A stretch of 22,970 nucleotides of DNA from an uncultured bacterium (GTDB taxonomy: Bacteria; Bacillota_I; Bacilli_A; RFN20; CAG-826), in assembly GCA_949290725.1 (NCBI GenBank), contig CASEST010000030.1, positions 1 through 22,970 on the forward strand, read 5' to 3'. Below are positions 16,063 through 22,970 of the stretch, piece by piece. The notes under the pieces are model-generated. The model saw only the letters and a program-made list of their open reading frames with translations. It was not told the DNA's origin and made no database searches. The position numbers were made by a program, and so were the translations under genes. Numbering within the stretch: position 1 is the first letter of the stretch; the number at the start of each line of letters is the position of its first letter.

Positions 16063-17634
16063 ATGGCAAATTTTTTAGAAAAAGTTTTAACATATTATTC
16101 AATCGATTTAAAAACTTATCAAGACATAATTAAAGATGTTGATTCATCTATTTTTTCTTTCGTTTATAAAAACAATCACTTTTTAAAAGCTAAAGATTTG
16201 ATTTTTAAATACTTAAATAATAATCAAAAGATTATAATTTATGGCGATTATGACTGCGATGGTATTTTAGCTACATCAATAATTTATAATTCCTTAAAAG
16301 AGTTAAAAAAAGATGCTGATTTAGGTTTTTATATCCCATTTAGAGAAAAAGATGGTTATGGCATTAACGAAACTATGATCGATGTATTAATTAATAAGGG
16401 TTATAAACTATTTATTTTAGTCGATAATGGGATAACTTTATTTTCACAAGTTGCTTTAATAAAAGAAAAAGGCGCAGAGGTTATTATTATTGACCATCAT
16501 GAAATATTAAATAATACTTTACCTGAAACTGATTATATTATTCATCGGCATCTGATTGATGAATTAAATAATAATATTTCGGCTGGGGCATTATCTTTTT
16601 TATTTTCGATTGTTTTATTAAATAAAATCGATCCTTATTTATTAGTTTTAGGGGCTACAACAATCATTTCAGATTTAATGCCAATGATTGGTTTTAATAA
16701 AAAAATGACAAAATTGACCCTTAAAGAATTAGAAAAATATGATCCGATATTCAACCCGATTTATTATTTAATTGAAAAATATAAAAACATTGATGAATTT
16801 GACATAGCATCTTTATTAGTCCCAAAAATTAATAGCGTTGGACGAATTGTTAAAGATAATACATTGTTTATAATTGTTAAATATTTTAATCGCGAGAACA
16901 ATAATAAACTCGAGCTATATTCTAATTGGATAAAATCAATAAATTTAAAGAGAAAAGAACTAGTTTTAAATTTAGATGAAACGATTTATAGCGAGCTAAA
17001 CGAAAACGAAAACGTTATATTTATTAAATCTAATTTTGAAGAAGGAATTATTGGTTTAATCGCTAATCGATTATTAGAAAAATATAATAAACCGGTATTT
17101 GTTTTGACAAAAAATGGACAGCATAACGATTATAAAGGTAGTGTTCGTTCAAAAAATGGCTTCAATGTTGTTTCAATTCTAAATGCTAATAAAGACTTAT
17201 TGATAAATTTTGGCGGTCACGAATTTGCTGGAGGATTTGAAATTGACGAAAAAAATATCGATACATTTAAGTATCGCTTAAAAAATATCGATATTACAAA
17301 AAGTGAAGAAATAACAAAATCAATCGAAATTAATGCTAATGAATTGAATAAAACTAATTATTCAATAGTAAAATCGCTCGCTCCTTTTGGAAAAGGATTT
17401 GAAAAACCAGTTTTTTCTTTAAATGAAGTGAACACATCTTCATTATTGCTTTCTAAAGATCAAAGACATATTATCACTAAATTAAACTTAAACGCTTCTT
17501 TAATTTATTTTAATTATCCTGCTGATTTGTTTTCTTTTAGGAAAGTTAATTTATTTGGATTTTTCGAAATAAATTACTTCAATGGCAGAATTTCTTATCA
17601 ATTTATTGTAAAAAACTACGAAAAATTTGATTAA
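16063..17634 (+). CDS. recJ: Single-stranded-DNA-specific exonuclease RecJ, compact form
   Basis: RecJ is a 5'-3' exonuclease on single-stranded DNA, acting in recombination and repair. The DHH-family catalytic motifs are present: DYDCDG at 62-67, VDNG at 120-123, DHH at 144-146 and SDLMPM at 203-208. The DHHA1 portion has KINSVGR and GGHEFAGG near 385-391. In the segment that usually reads WHEGVIG the protein has FEEGIIG, so the usual His is Glu. At 523 residues it lacks the extra C-terminal domain of many Bacilli RecJ proteins, which often exceed 700 residues. The start has no ribosome-binding site and sits directly after a terminator. The apt gene that often follows in Bacillus is absent, and rel comes next. 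Confidence 0.94.
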   Translation: MANFLEKVLTYYSIDLKTYQDIIKDVDSSIFSFVYKNNHFLKAKDLIFKYLNNNQKIIIYGDYDCDGILATSIIYNSLKELKKDADLGFYIPFREKDGYGINETMIDVLINKGYKLFILVDNGITLFSQVALIKEKGAEVIIIDHHEILNNTLPETDYIIHRHLIDELNNNISAGALSFLFSIVLLNKIDPYLLVLGATTIISDLMPMIGFNKKMTKLTLKELEKYDPIFNPIYYLIEKYKNIDEFDIASLLVPKINSVGRIVKDNTLFIIVKYFNRENNNKLELYSNWIKSINLKRKELVLNLDETIYSELNENENVIFIKSNFEEGIIGLIANRLLEKYNKPVFVLTKNGQHNDYKGSVRSKNGFNVVSILNANKDLLINFGGHEFAGGFEIDEKNIDTFKYRLKNIDITKSEEITKSIEINANELNKTNYSIVKSLAPFGKGFEKPVFSLNEVNTSSLLLSKDQRHIITKLNLNASLIYFNYPADLFSFRKVNLFGFFEINYFNGRISYQFIVKNYEKFD

Positions 17635-17684
17635 TTTTAAATGCATTTTAATAAATTTATAGTATTATTTTAATAGATTTATTT

Positions 17685-17690
17685 TGAGGA
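17685..17690 (+). promoter_or_regulatory. Ribosome-binding site that fixes the rel start
   Basis: TGAGGA lies five bases before the ATG at 17696. The in-frame TTG at 17684 overlaps this site and would add four residues, so the ATG is preferred. No convincing promoter was found in the 61-base gap after recJ; TATTAT at 17663-17668 is the only -10-like hexamer. Confidence 0.65.
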
Positions 17691-17695
17691 TTAAT

Positions 17696-19933
17696 ATGGC
17701 TGAAAATATCAAGAAAGAAAACAACGATCAATTGCTTCCTAATGGCGGCTATCCAATGCATACTTTTGATGATTTAAAAGGTGTTTTTTCACTATATATT
17801 CATAATGATGATGACCAAAAAATGATAGAAAAGGCCTATAAATTTGTTGAAAAAAAACATGCGGGAATTTTTCGTAAGAGCGGCGAACCTTATATTCATC
17901 ATTTAATTGAAGTTGCATACATTATAGCTACTTTACAAGGCGGACCTGTAACAATAACTGCTGCTTTACTTCATGATGTCGTTGAAGACACTGATACGAC
18001 TGTTGATGATATAAAAAACATGTTTGGTGAAGAAACTGCTCGTATCGTTGATTCTTTAACTAAAATTCAACGCTTAAAATTATCAAAAAGAACTCAAGAA
18101 GAATTCGAGGCAGAAGATCATCGAAAGATTTTTTTAGGCATGGCTAAAGATGTTCGTGTTATTATTATTAAATTAGCTGATAGATTGCACAATTTAAGAA
18201 CTATTGAAGCCTTAAAACCTGAACGACAACATGCACTAGCAAAGGAAACATTAGAAGTCTTTGCTCCAATTGCCCACCGACTTGGTATTTCTAGAATAGA
18301 AAGTGAATTGGAAGACCTTTCCTTAAAAATCGAGAAGCCAAAAGAATATAACTATATTACTGCATTATTAAATGAAAAAATTACAAACCGAAAAACAGCT
18401 TTAAATTTATTAAAAAAGAAAATCGCTGATATTTTGTATAAAAAAGGATTTAAATTTGAAATCGAATCCAGAGTTAAATCAATTTATTCAATTTATAAAA
18501 AAATGTTTGTAAAAAATCATCGCTTTGAAGATATTTATGATGTTTTAGCCTTACGTATTATTACAGAAACTGAGCTTAATTGTTATGAAATTCTAGGAAT
18601 TATTCATCAAAATTTTACTCCAATTCCTGGAAGATTTAAGGATTATATTGCAATGCCTAAACCAAATATGTATCAATCCTTACATACTTCGGTTATTGAT
18701 GGAAATAGCAATATTTTCGAAGTCCAAATTAGAACGAAAGAGATGGATGAAATTGCCGAAACTGGTGTTGCAGCACATTGGCGATATAAAGAAGGATCTC
18801 ATTATAATGCTAAGCAAGAGCAAAAAGAAATCGAAGAAAAATTGCATTGGTTTAGAGATTTCGTTTCCATCAGTAAAGATAAAGATATAAGTGGCGGACA
18901 AGCTGAAGAATATATTGATACCTTATCAAAAGATATTTTCGAAGCTAATGTTTATGTTTTTACACCTAAAGGCAAGGTAATCGATTTGCCAGCTGGATCA
19001 ACTCCATTAGATTTAGCTTTTAAAATTCACACAAAAGTTGGGGAAAGTGCCGTCGGAGCAATTGTTAATGGAGTTTTAGTTCCTTTAAATACTCAATTAA
19101 AAACAGGAGATGTTGTAGAAATTAAAACTTCAAAAACTTCAGCCGGTCCTAATGAAAGCTGGCTAAATATTGTTAAAACTTCTTCAGCAAAGTCACGTAT
19201 TAAAAAGTTTTTATTAAAGAAAAACAGTGAACTTGTCCGAGATGATAAAATAGAAAAGGGAAAAAATATTTGCGCTGATTTCTTTAAAGATCGTGGCTAT
19301 GATGAAAAAGAGATGCTCGCCTTATTAAATGATGACAAACTTTTGCTTAATTTTAATTGCTCCACGCTCAACGATTTATTCGTAAATATTGCGGCGCACA
19401 ATCCTACTCCTAGCATTATTGGTACTTATTTAGGATTGAAAAAGAAAGAACAACTTTATTTATCTAAAAAGGAAAATTTTGATGATGATAAATGCCCTGT
19501 CGCTATAGAAAATGGAGAAGGAATTAAAATTACTCTTGGCAATTGCTGTACACCAATTCCTGGCGATAAAATTATCGGGTATGTTACTAAAGGAAATGGA
19601 GTGACAGTACATCGTATTGATTGCCCTAACATTGCTAATGAAAAAAATAGGTTAATTGATGTTCGTTGGAAACCTATTAAAAATGATCAGTCTTATCCAG
19701 TCGATTTAATTTTAGAATGCAATGATAGAAACAATTTAATTGCTGATATACTTTCTGTATTAGCTTCATCAAAAATTAAATGTACAGAAATAAGTGCTAA
19801 ATTGCATTCTGAAAATTTTACCTGCACAATTAGTGCACAAATTTATGTTAAAGACGTTAATGAATTAAATAAAACTTCTCAGTTATTAAAAAATACAAAA
19901 GATATTTACGAAATTAAAAGAGTTATTCATTAA
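17696..19933 (+). CDS. rel: Bifunctional (p)ppGpp synthetase/hydrolase Rel
   Basis: Long RelA/SpoT-family enzymes make and degrade the alarmone (p)ppGpp in response to amino acid starvation at the ribosome. The 745-residue protein has an intact HD hydrolase domain (HH at 68-69, HDVVEDT at 93-99, ADRLHN at 161-166). The synthetase domain carries the G-loop segment GRFKDYIA, with the RxKD form typical of bifunctional Rel rather than the ExDD form of synthetase-only RelA. It continues with a TGS domain (VYVFTPKGK, then VGAIVNG), a zinc-finger-like region with CCTPIPGD and HRIDCPN, and a C-terminal ACT domain. So both activities should be retained. It is the only long RelA/SpoT gene in the window. 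It lies after recJ as in Bacilli, but the usual following dtd gene is missing. A terminator follows. Confidence 0.96.
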   Translation: MAENIKKENNDQLLPNGGYPMHTFDDLKGVFSLYIHNDDDQKMIEKAYKFVEKKHAGIFRKSGEPYIHHLIEVAYIIATLQGGPVTITAALLHDVVEDTDTTVDDIKNMFGEETARIVDSLTKIQRLKLSKRTQEEFEAEDHRKIFLGMAKDVRVIIIKLADRLHNLRTIEALKPERQHALAKETLEVFAPIAHRLGISRIESELEDLSLKIEKPKEYNYITALLNEKITNRKTALNLLKKKIADILYKKGFKFEIESRVKSIYSIYKKMFVKNHRFEDIYDVLALRIITETELNCYEILGIIHQNFTPIPGRFKDYIAMPKPNMYQSLHTSVIDGNSNIFEVQIRTKEMDEIAETGVAAHWRYKEGSHYNAKQEQKEIEEKLHWFRDFVSISKDKDISGGQAEEYIDTLSKDIFEANVYVFTPKGKVIDLPAGSTPLDLAFKIHTKVGESAVGAIVNGVLVPLNTQLKTGDVVEIKTSKTSAGPNESWLNIVKTSSAKSRIKKFLLKKNSELVRDDKIEKGKNICADFFKDRGYDEKEMLALLNDDKLLLNFNCSTLNDLFVNIAAHNPTPSIIGTYLGLKKKEQLYLSKKENFDDDKCPVAIENGEGIKITLGNCCTPIPGDKIIGYVTKGNGVTVHRIDCPNIANEKNRLIDVRWKPIKNDQSYPVDLILECNDRNNLIADILSVLASSKIKCTEISAKLHSENFTCTISAQIYVKDVNELNKTSQLLKNTKDIYEIKRVIH

Positions 19934-19974
19934 TTGATGAATGCACAAAGCAAAAAAACGCACATAATATTCAA

Positions 19975-20009
19975 CAAAAAAGGACTAAATTAATAGTCTT
20001 TTTTGTTTT
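19975..20009 (+). terminator. Intrinsic terminator after rel
   Basis: The arm at 19975-19987 (CAAAAAAGGACTA) pairs with 19994-20005 plus a bulged position or, read from the loop, gives TAGTC closing against GACTA with A:T pairs outwards and one G:T wobble. The right arm runs into TTTTTTGTTTT. It lies about 40 bases after the rel stop. Confidence 0.8.
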
Positions 20010-20025
20010 AGTTAATCTTGAATAA

Positions 20026-20034
20026 TGATATAAT
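20026..20034 (+). promoter_or_regulatory. Extended -10 promoter of hisS-aspS
   Basis: TGATATAAT is a perfect TATAAT (20029-20034) with the extended TGn element. No clear -35 is present; TTTTAG lies at the 17-base spacing. Transcription would start near 20041, giving a leader of under 20 bases, so there is no room for a T-box riboswitch. Confidence 0.65.
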
Positions 20035-20058
20035 TTTTATGATAAAAAGGGGTACAAG

Positions 20059-21363
20059 ATGTTTAATTTAGTTAAGGGTACACATGATATTATTTTAGAA
20101 GATGCAGATAAATATAGTTTTGTTGAGCAAACTTTAATTCAAGTTGCAGAATTTTTTGGTTATCAAGAATTTCGCACGCCAATTATAGAATCAAGCGACT
20201 TATTTCAAAGATCTGTTGGAGATAGTAGCGATATCGTTCGTAAAGAGATGTATACTTTTTTAGATAAGGGTAATAGAAGCATCTCCTTAAGGCCAGAACT
20301 AACTGCCGGAATCGTTAGAAGCATTGTTAATAACAAACTATTGGCATTGGGTGATACACCAGTCAAAGCTTATTATGTTGGTCCATGTTTTCGATACGAA
20401 AGACCTCAAGCTGGTCGCTATCGCCAATTTAATCAATTTGGAATTGAGTGCGTTGGAGTCAGCTCTCCTTACCGTGATGTGGAAGTTATTTCACTAGGTT
20501 ACTTTGGTTTAAAAATGCTCGGTTTTAAAAATCTAAAACTAAAAATTAATACCTTAGGTGATAATGAGAGTCGCGCAAATTATAAGGAAGTTTTAAGAAA
20601 TTATTTTAAAGATCATCTTGATGAATTATGTAGCGATTGTCACGATCGCTACAGTTTAAACGTAATGCGCATTTTGGATTGTAAAAACCCAAACGATCAG
20701 GCAATTATTAAAAATGCCCCTAAAATTAGCGATTATTTAAGTGAGAAAAGTAAAAAATATTTTGATGATGTTTTAGAATCGTTAACTAATTTAGGAATTG
20801 AATATGAGATTGATGAATCATTAGTAAGAGGATTAGATTATTATAGCGATGTTGTTTTTGAGTTCCATTATACTTCTTCAAAAGGTTTAAATTACGGGGC
20901 TTTGGCAGCTGGAGGTCATTACAATAAATTAGTTGAAGAAATTGGAGGTCCTAGAGATGTTGAAGGAGTAGGTTTTGCTGCTGGTATTGAAAGATTAGTT
21001 TCAGTAATGAATGATGATTCGTTGTTCGCTGATTTATCATTTTCTTTAGATTGTTATGTCATGCCATTAGACTTGCAATTTGAAAAAAATGCAATCGAAG
21101 TTGCTACTAGACTAAGATTAAATGGTTTTAAAACAGATTTATCATTAGAAAATAAAAGCATTAAAGCAATGCTTAAAAAAGCATTAAGAAAAAATGCACA
21201 TTTCGCCTTAATTATTGGTCAAGATGAAATTAATTCTAACTCAATTATAGTGAAAAATTTAAAGAAAGAAGAACAAGTATCGATTAAATTAGACGATTTA
21301 ATCGAATACCTTGACAATCAAATTGATGAAAACGAGCATTCACATCATCATTCGGAGGAATAA
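20059..21363 (+). CDS. hisS: Histidyl-tRNA synthetase
   Basis: This class II synthetase charges tRNA-His in the cytoplasm. The 434-residue protein shows the N-terminal KGTHDI segment, motif 2 CFRYERPQAGRYRQFNQFG (from about 110), the histidine-specific LVRGLDYY at about 255-262, an AAGGHYNKLV loop (most homologues read GGGRYD or GGGRYN there) and motif 3 GFAAGIERL. The C-terminal anticodon-binding domain ends in an unusual short tail, ENEHSHHHSEE, rich in His and Glu. The start has AAAGGGG at a good distance. The end of the gene encodes the GGAGG ribosome-binding site of aspS, six bases before which hisS stops, so hisS-aspS form an operon as in Bacillus. Confidence 0.96.
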   Translation: MFNLVKGTHDIILEDADKYSFVEQTLIQVAEFFGYQEFRTPIIESSDLFQRSVGDSSDIVRKEMYTFLDKGNRSISLRPELTAGIVRSIVNNKLLALGDTPVKAYYVGPCFRYERPQAGRYRQFNQFGIECVGVSSPYRDVEVISLGYFGLKMLGFKNLKLKINTLGDNESRANYKEVLRNYFKDHLDELCSDCHDRYSLNVMRILDCKNPNDQAIIKNAPKISDYLSEKSKKYFDDVLESLTNLGIEYEIDESLVRGLDYYSDVVFEFHYTSSKGLNYGALAAGGHYNKLVEEIGGPRDVEGVGFAAGIERLVSVMNDDSLFADLSFSLDCYVMPLDLQFEKNAIEVATRLRLNGFKTDLSLENKSIKAMLKKALRKNAHFALIIGQDEINSNSIIVKNLKKEEQVSIKLDDLIEYLDNQIDENEHSHHHSEE

Positions 21364-21369
21364 TTAAAA

Positions 21370-22970
21370 ATGGTTAAAGATATAAAAAGAAACGCATATT
21401 GTGGTGAGTTAAGCATAAATGATTTGAACAAAGAAGTTTCTATTGTTGGCTGGGTTGCAAAAAAAAGAAATTTAGGTAGTTTAATTTTTGTTGATTTAAG
21501 AGATAGTAGCGGAATCGTTCAAGTTCTTATTAAAACTGATGAAATTTCATACCCAGATATTCGTAACGAATATATTTTAAATGTTACTGGGGTTGTTCAT
21601 AAAAAAGATGTTCCAAATAAAGAATTAAAAACAGGTGAAATAGAAGTAGAGGCCAGTGAAGTTACTTTGATTAATACTGCAAAACAGCCTCCTTTTATTA
21701 TTGCCGATAAAACAGATGCACTTGATGATATTCGTTTGAAATATCGCTATTTAGATTTAAGAAGGCCAACAATGCTAAATATATTTAAAATGCGCGCTAA
21801 AATAGTTCAAATAGTTCATCAATATTTAGATGCGCATCGTTTTATTGAGGTTGAAACACCATATTTAGCCCCTTCAACACCTGAAGGAGCTAGAGATTAT
21901 TTGGTTCCTTCAAGAATTCATAAAGGTTGCTTTTATGCTTTGCCACAATCTCCACAATTATATAAACAAATGTTAATGGTTGCTGGATTTGAAAGATATT
22001 ATCAAATTGCTCGCTGTTTTAGAGATGAAGATTTGCGTGCTGATAGACAACCAGACTTTACCCAAATCGATATTGAAACCTCCTTTTTAAGCCAAGATCA
22101 ATTTTTAACTTTAATGGAAGGCTTAATTCAAAAGATTTTTAAAGAAACAATAAATTATGATGTTACTTTACCATTAAGACGAATTTCTTATAATGACGCA
22201 ACCAACATTTATGGTAGTGACAAACCAGATACTAGATTTGATTTAAAACTTCATGATGTTAAAAATATTTTAGCCAATAGTGAGTTTGATGTCTTTATTA
22301 ATTCAAAATATATTAAAGCGATTAAAGTTGAAAATTTTGCAAAAGAATGCTCAAGAAAAAAACAAGATACATATAATTTATTAGCTAAAAAATTTAAATT
22401 AAATTGTTATTATGTATTTAAATTTGAAAATAATGAACTGACCGGCTCACTTACAAAATTTTTAGACAATGAAACAAAAAATGAATTAATTAATAAATTC
22501 GACTTAAAGGAAAATGATTTATTGTTTGTTGCTGCTGGAAATATTTTAAGAAATATTAATTTTGGTTTAGGAGCTTTAAGAACTGAATTAGCAGACGAAC
22601 TAAAATTAATAAAACCACACACTTTTGATTTGCTTTGGGTCGTTGATTTCCCACTTTTTGAAAAAAGTGAAGAGACTGGTGAAATTACTCCATGTCATCA
22701 TCCATTTACCCGCCCTGTTGATGAAGATCTAGATAAATTAGAGAGCGAACCATATAACGTATATTCCTATACTTATGATATTGTTATGAATGGATATGAA
22801 GCTGGTGGCGGAGGATTAAGAATATTTGACCAAGAAACTCAATCTAGAATTTTTAAAATTTTAGGTCTAAGCGAGGAAGATATTCAAAGAAAATTTGGAT
22901 GGTTTGTTGAATCATTAAAATATGGCACACCTCCACACGGTGGAATGGCTTTTGGACTTGAAAGATTAAC
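21370..22970 (+). CDS. aspS: Aspartyl-tRNA synthetase (3' end outside window)
   Basis: This class II synthetase attaches aspartate to tRNA-Asp. The first 533 codons are present without interruption, and roughly 50-60 residues of a normal bacterial enzyme are cut off. An N-terminal OB-fold anticodon domain (SIVGWVAKKRNLGSLIFVDLRD) is followed by the catalytic core: motif 2 FRDEDLRADRQPDFTQID at 217-234, the bacterial GAD insertion domain near 270-400, the CHHPFTRP segment, GYEAGGGGLRIF, and motif 3 GMAFGLERL at 525-533 at the window edge. The GAD domain identifies the bacterial type. GGAGG at 21354-21358, inside the end of hisS, is the ribosome-binding site. The discriminating or non-discriminating character cannot be decided from what is visible. 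Confidence 0.97.
   Translation, partial: MVKDIKRNAYCGELSINDLNKEVSIVGWVAKKRNLGSLIFVDLRDSSGIVQVLIKTDEISYPDIRNEYILNVTGVVHKKDVPNKELKTGEIEVEASEVTLINTAKQPPFIIADKTDALDDIRLKYRYLDLRRPTMLNIFKMRAKIVQIVHQYLDAHRFIEVETPYLAPSTPEGARDYLVPSRIHKGCFYALPQSPQLYKQMLMVAGFERYYQIARCFRDEDLRADRQPDFTQIDIETSFLSQDQFLTLMEGLIQKIFKETINYDVTLPLRRISYNDATNIYGSDKPDTRFDLKLHDVKNILANSEFDVFINSKYIKAIKVENFAKECSRKKQDTYNLLAKKFKLNCYYVFKFENNELTGSLTKFLDNETKNELINKFDLKENDLLFVAAGNILRNINFGLGALRTELADELKLIKPHTFDLLWVVDFPLFEKSEETGEITPCHHPFTRPVDEDLDKLESEPYNVYSYTYDIVMNGYEAGGGGLRIFDQETQSRIFKILGLSEEDIQRKFGWFVESLKYGTPPHGGMAFGLERL

Noticed and set aside
19934..20058. T-box riboswitch upstream of hisS-aspS
   Set aside because: The predicted leader is under 20 bases and no T-box sequence or specifier hairpin is present; valS likewise has only one base before it.
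22410..22622. Antisense open frame at the end of the window
   Set aside because: It lies opposite the continuous aspS frame, which carries all expected synthetase motifs.
1..22970. Mycoplasma-type code with TGA read as tryptophan
   Set aside because: prp ends naturally in TGA and conserved tryptophans are encoded by TGG.
1..22970. Insertion sequences, prophage, CRISPR array, tRNA or rRNA genes
   Set aside because: No transposase or integrase frame, spaced direct repeats, or tRNA/rRNA signature was seen on either strand; the genes are tightly packed housekeeping genes.

Overview
The window is a strongly AT-rich housekeeping segment in which every supported gene lies on the + strand. Gene content and order follow the low-GC Bacillota: uvrC / tig-lon-engB-valS / rplU-prp-rpmA-obgE / ruvAB / secDF-recJ-rel / hisS-aspS. 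The code is the standard bacterial one, because prp ends in TGA and Trp is encoded by TGG, which argues against Mycoplasma and Spiroplasma. The Prp protease, an N-terminally extended L27, compact proteins and a degenerate fused SecDF suggest an uncultured, somewhat reduced Bacilli/Erysipelotrichia- or Acholeplasma-like lineage. That placement is inference.

Layout. Bases 2-1940 hold the 3' end of uvrC and an overlapping unknown helical protein. Bases 1941-8984 hold a promoter region with nested palindromes, then tig, lon, engB and valS, closed by a perfect 15-bp terminator. Bases 9046-9240 encode a 59-residue single-pass membrane peptide with the best Shine-Dalgarno (SD) sequence in the window. 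Bases 9259-10369 are a promoter, an L21 autoregulatory leader, and rplU-prp-rpmA ending in a terminator. Bases 10378-13178 are obgE-ruvA-ruvB. Bases 13188-16057 are a promoter, secDF and a terminator. Bases 16063-19933 are recJ and a bifunctional rel, followed by a terminator. Bases 20026-22970 are a promoter, hisS and the first 533 codons of aspS, which runs off the end.

Together the genes cover protein birth and quality control (trigger factor, Lon, SecDF), ribosome assembly (L21, L27 with its processing protease, EngB, Obg), tRNA charging (Val, His, Asp), DNA repair and recombination (UvrC, RuvAB, RecJ) and the stringent response (Rel). No insertion sequence, prophage, CRISPR array, tRNA or rRNA gene was seen. 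No intergenic gap exceeds about 160 bases.

The most unusual points are the conserved-looking small membrane peptide at 9061-9240; a canonical intrinsic terminator inside the 5' coding region of engB; two more terminators abutting the SD-less starts of obgE and recJ; a 21-bp palindrome that fills the -35/-10 spacer upstream of tig; and a SecDF that has lost several hallmark motifs. I do not see a clear multi-gene novel system.
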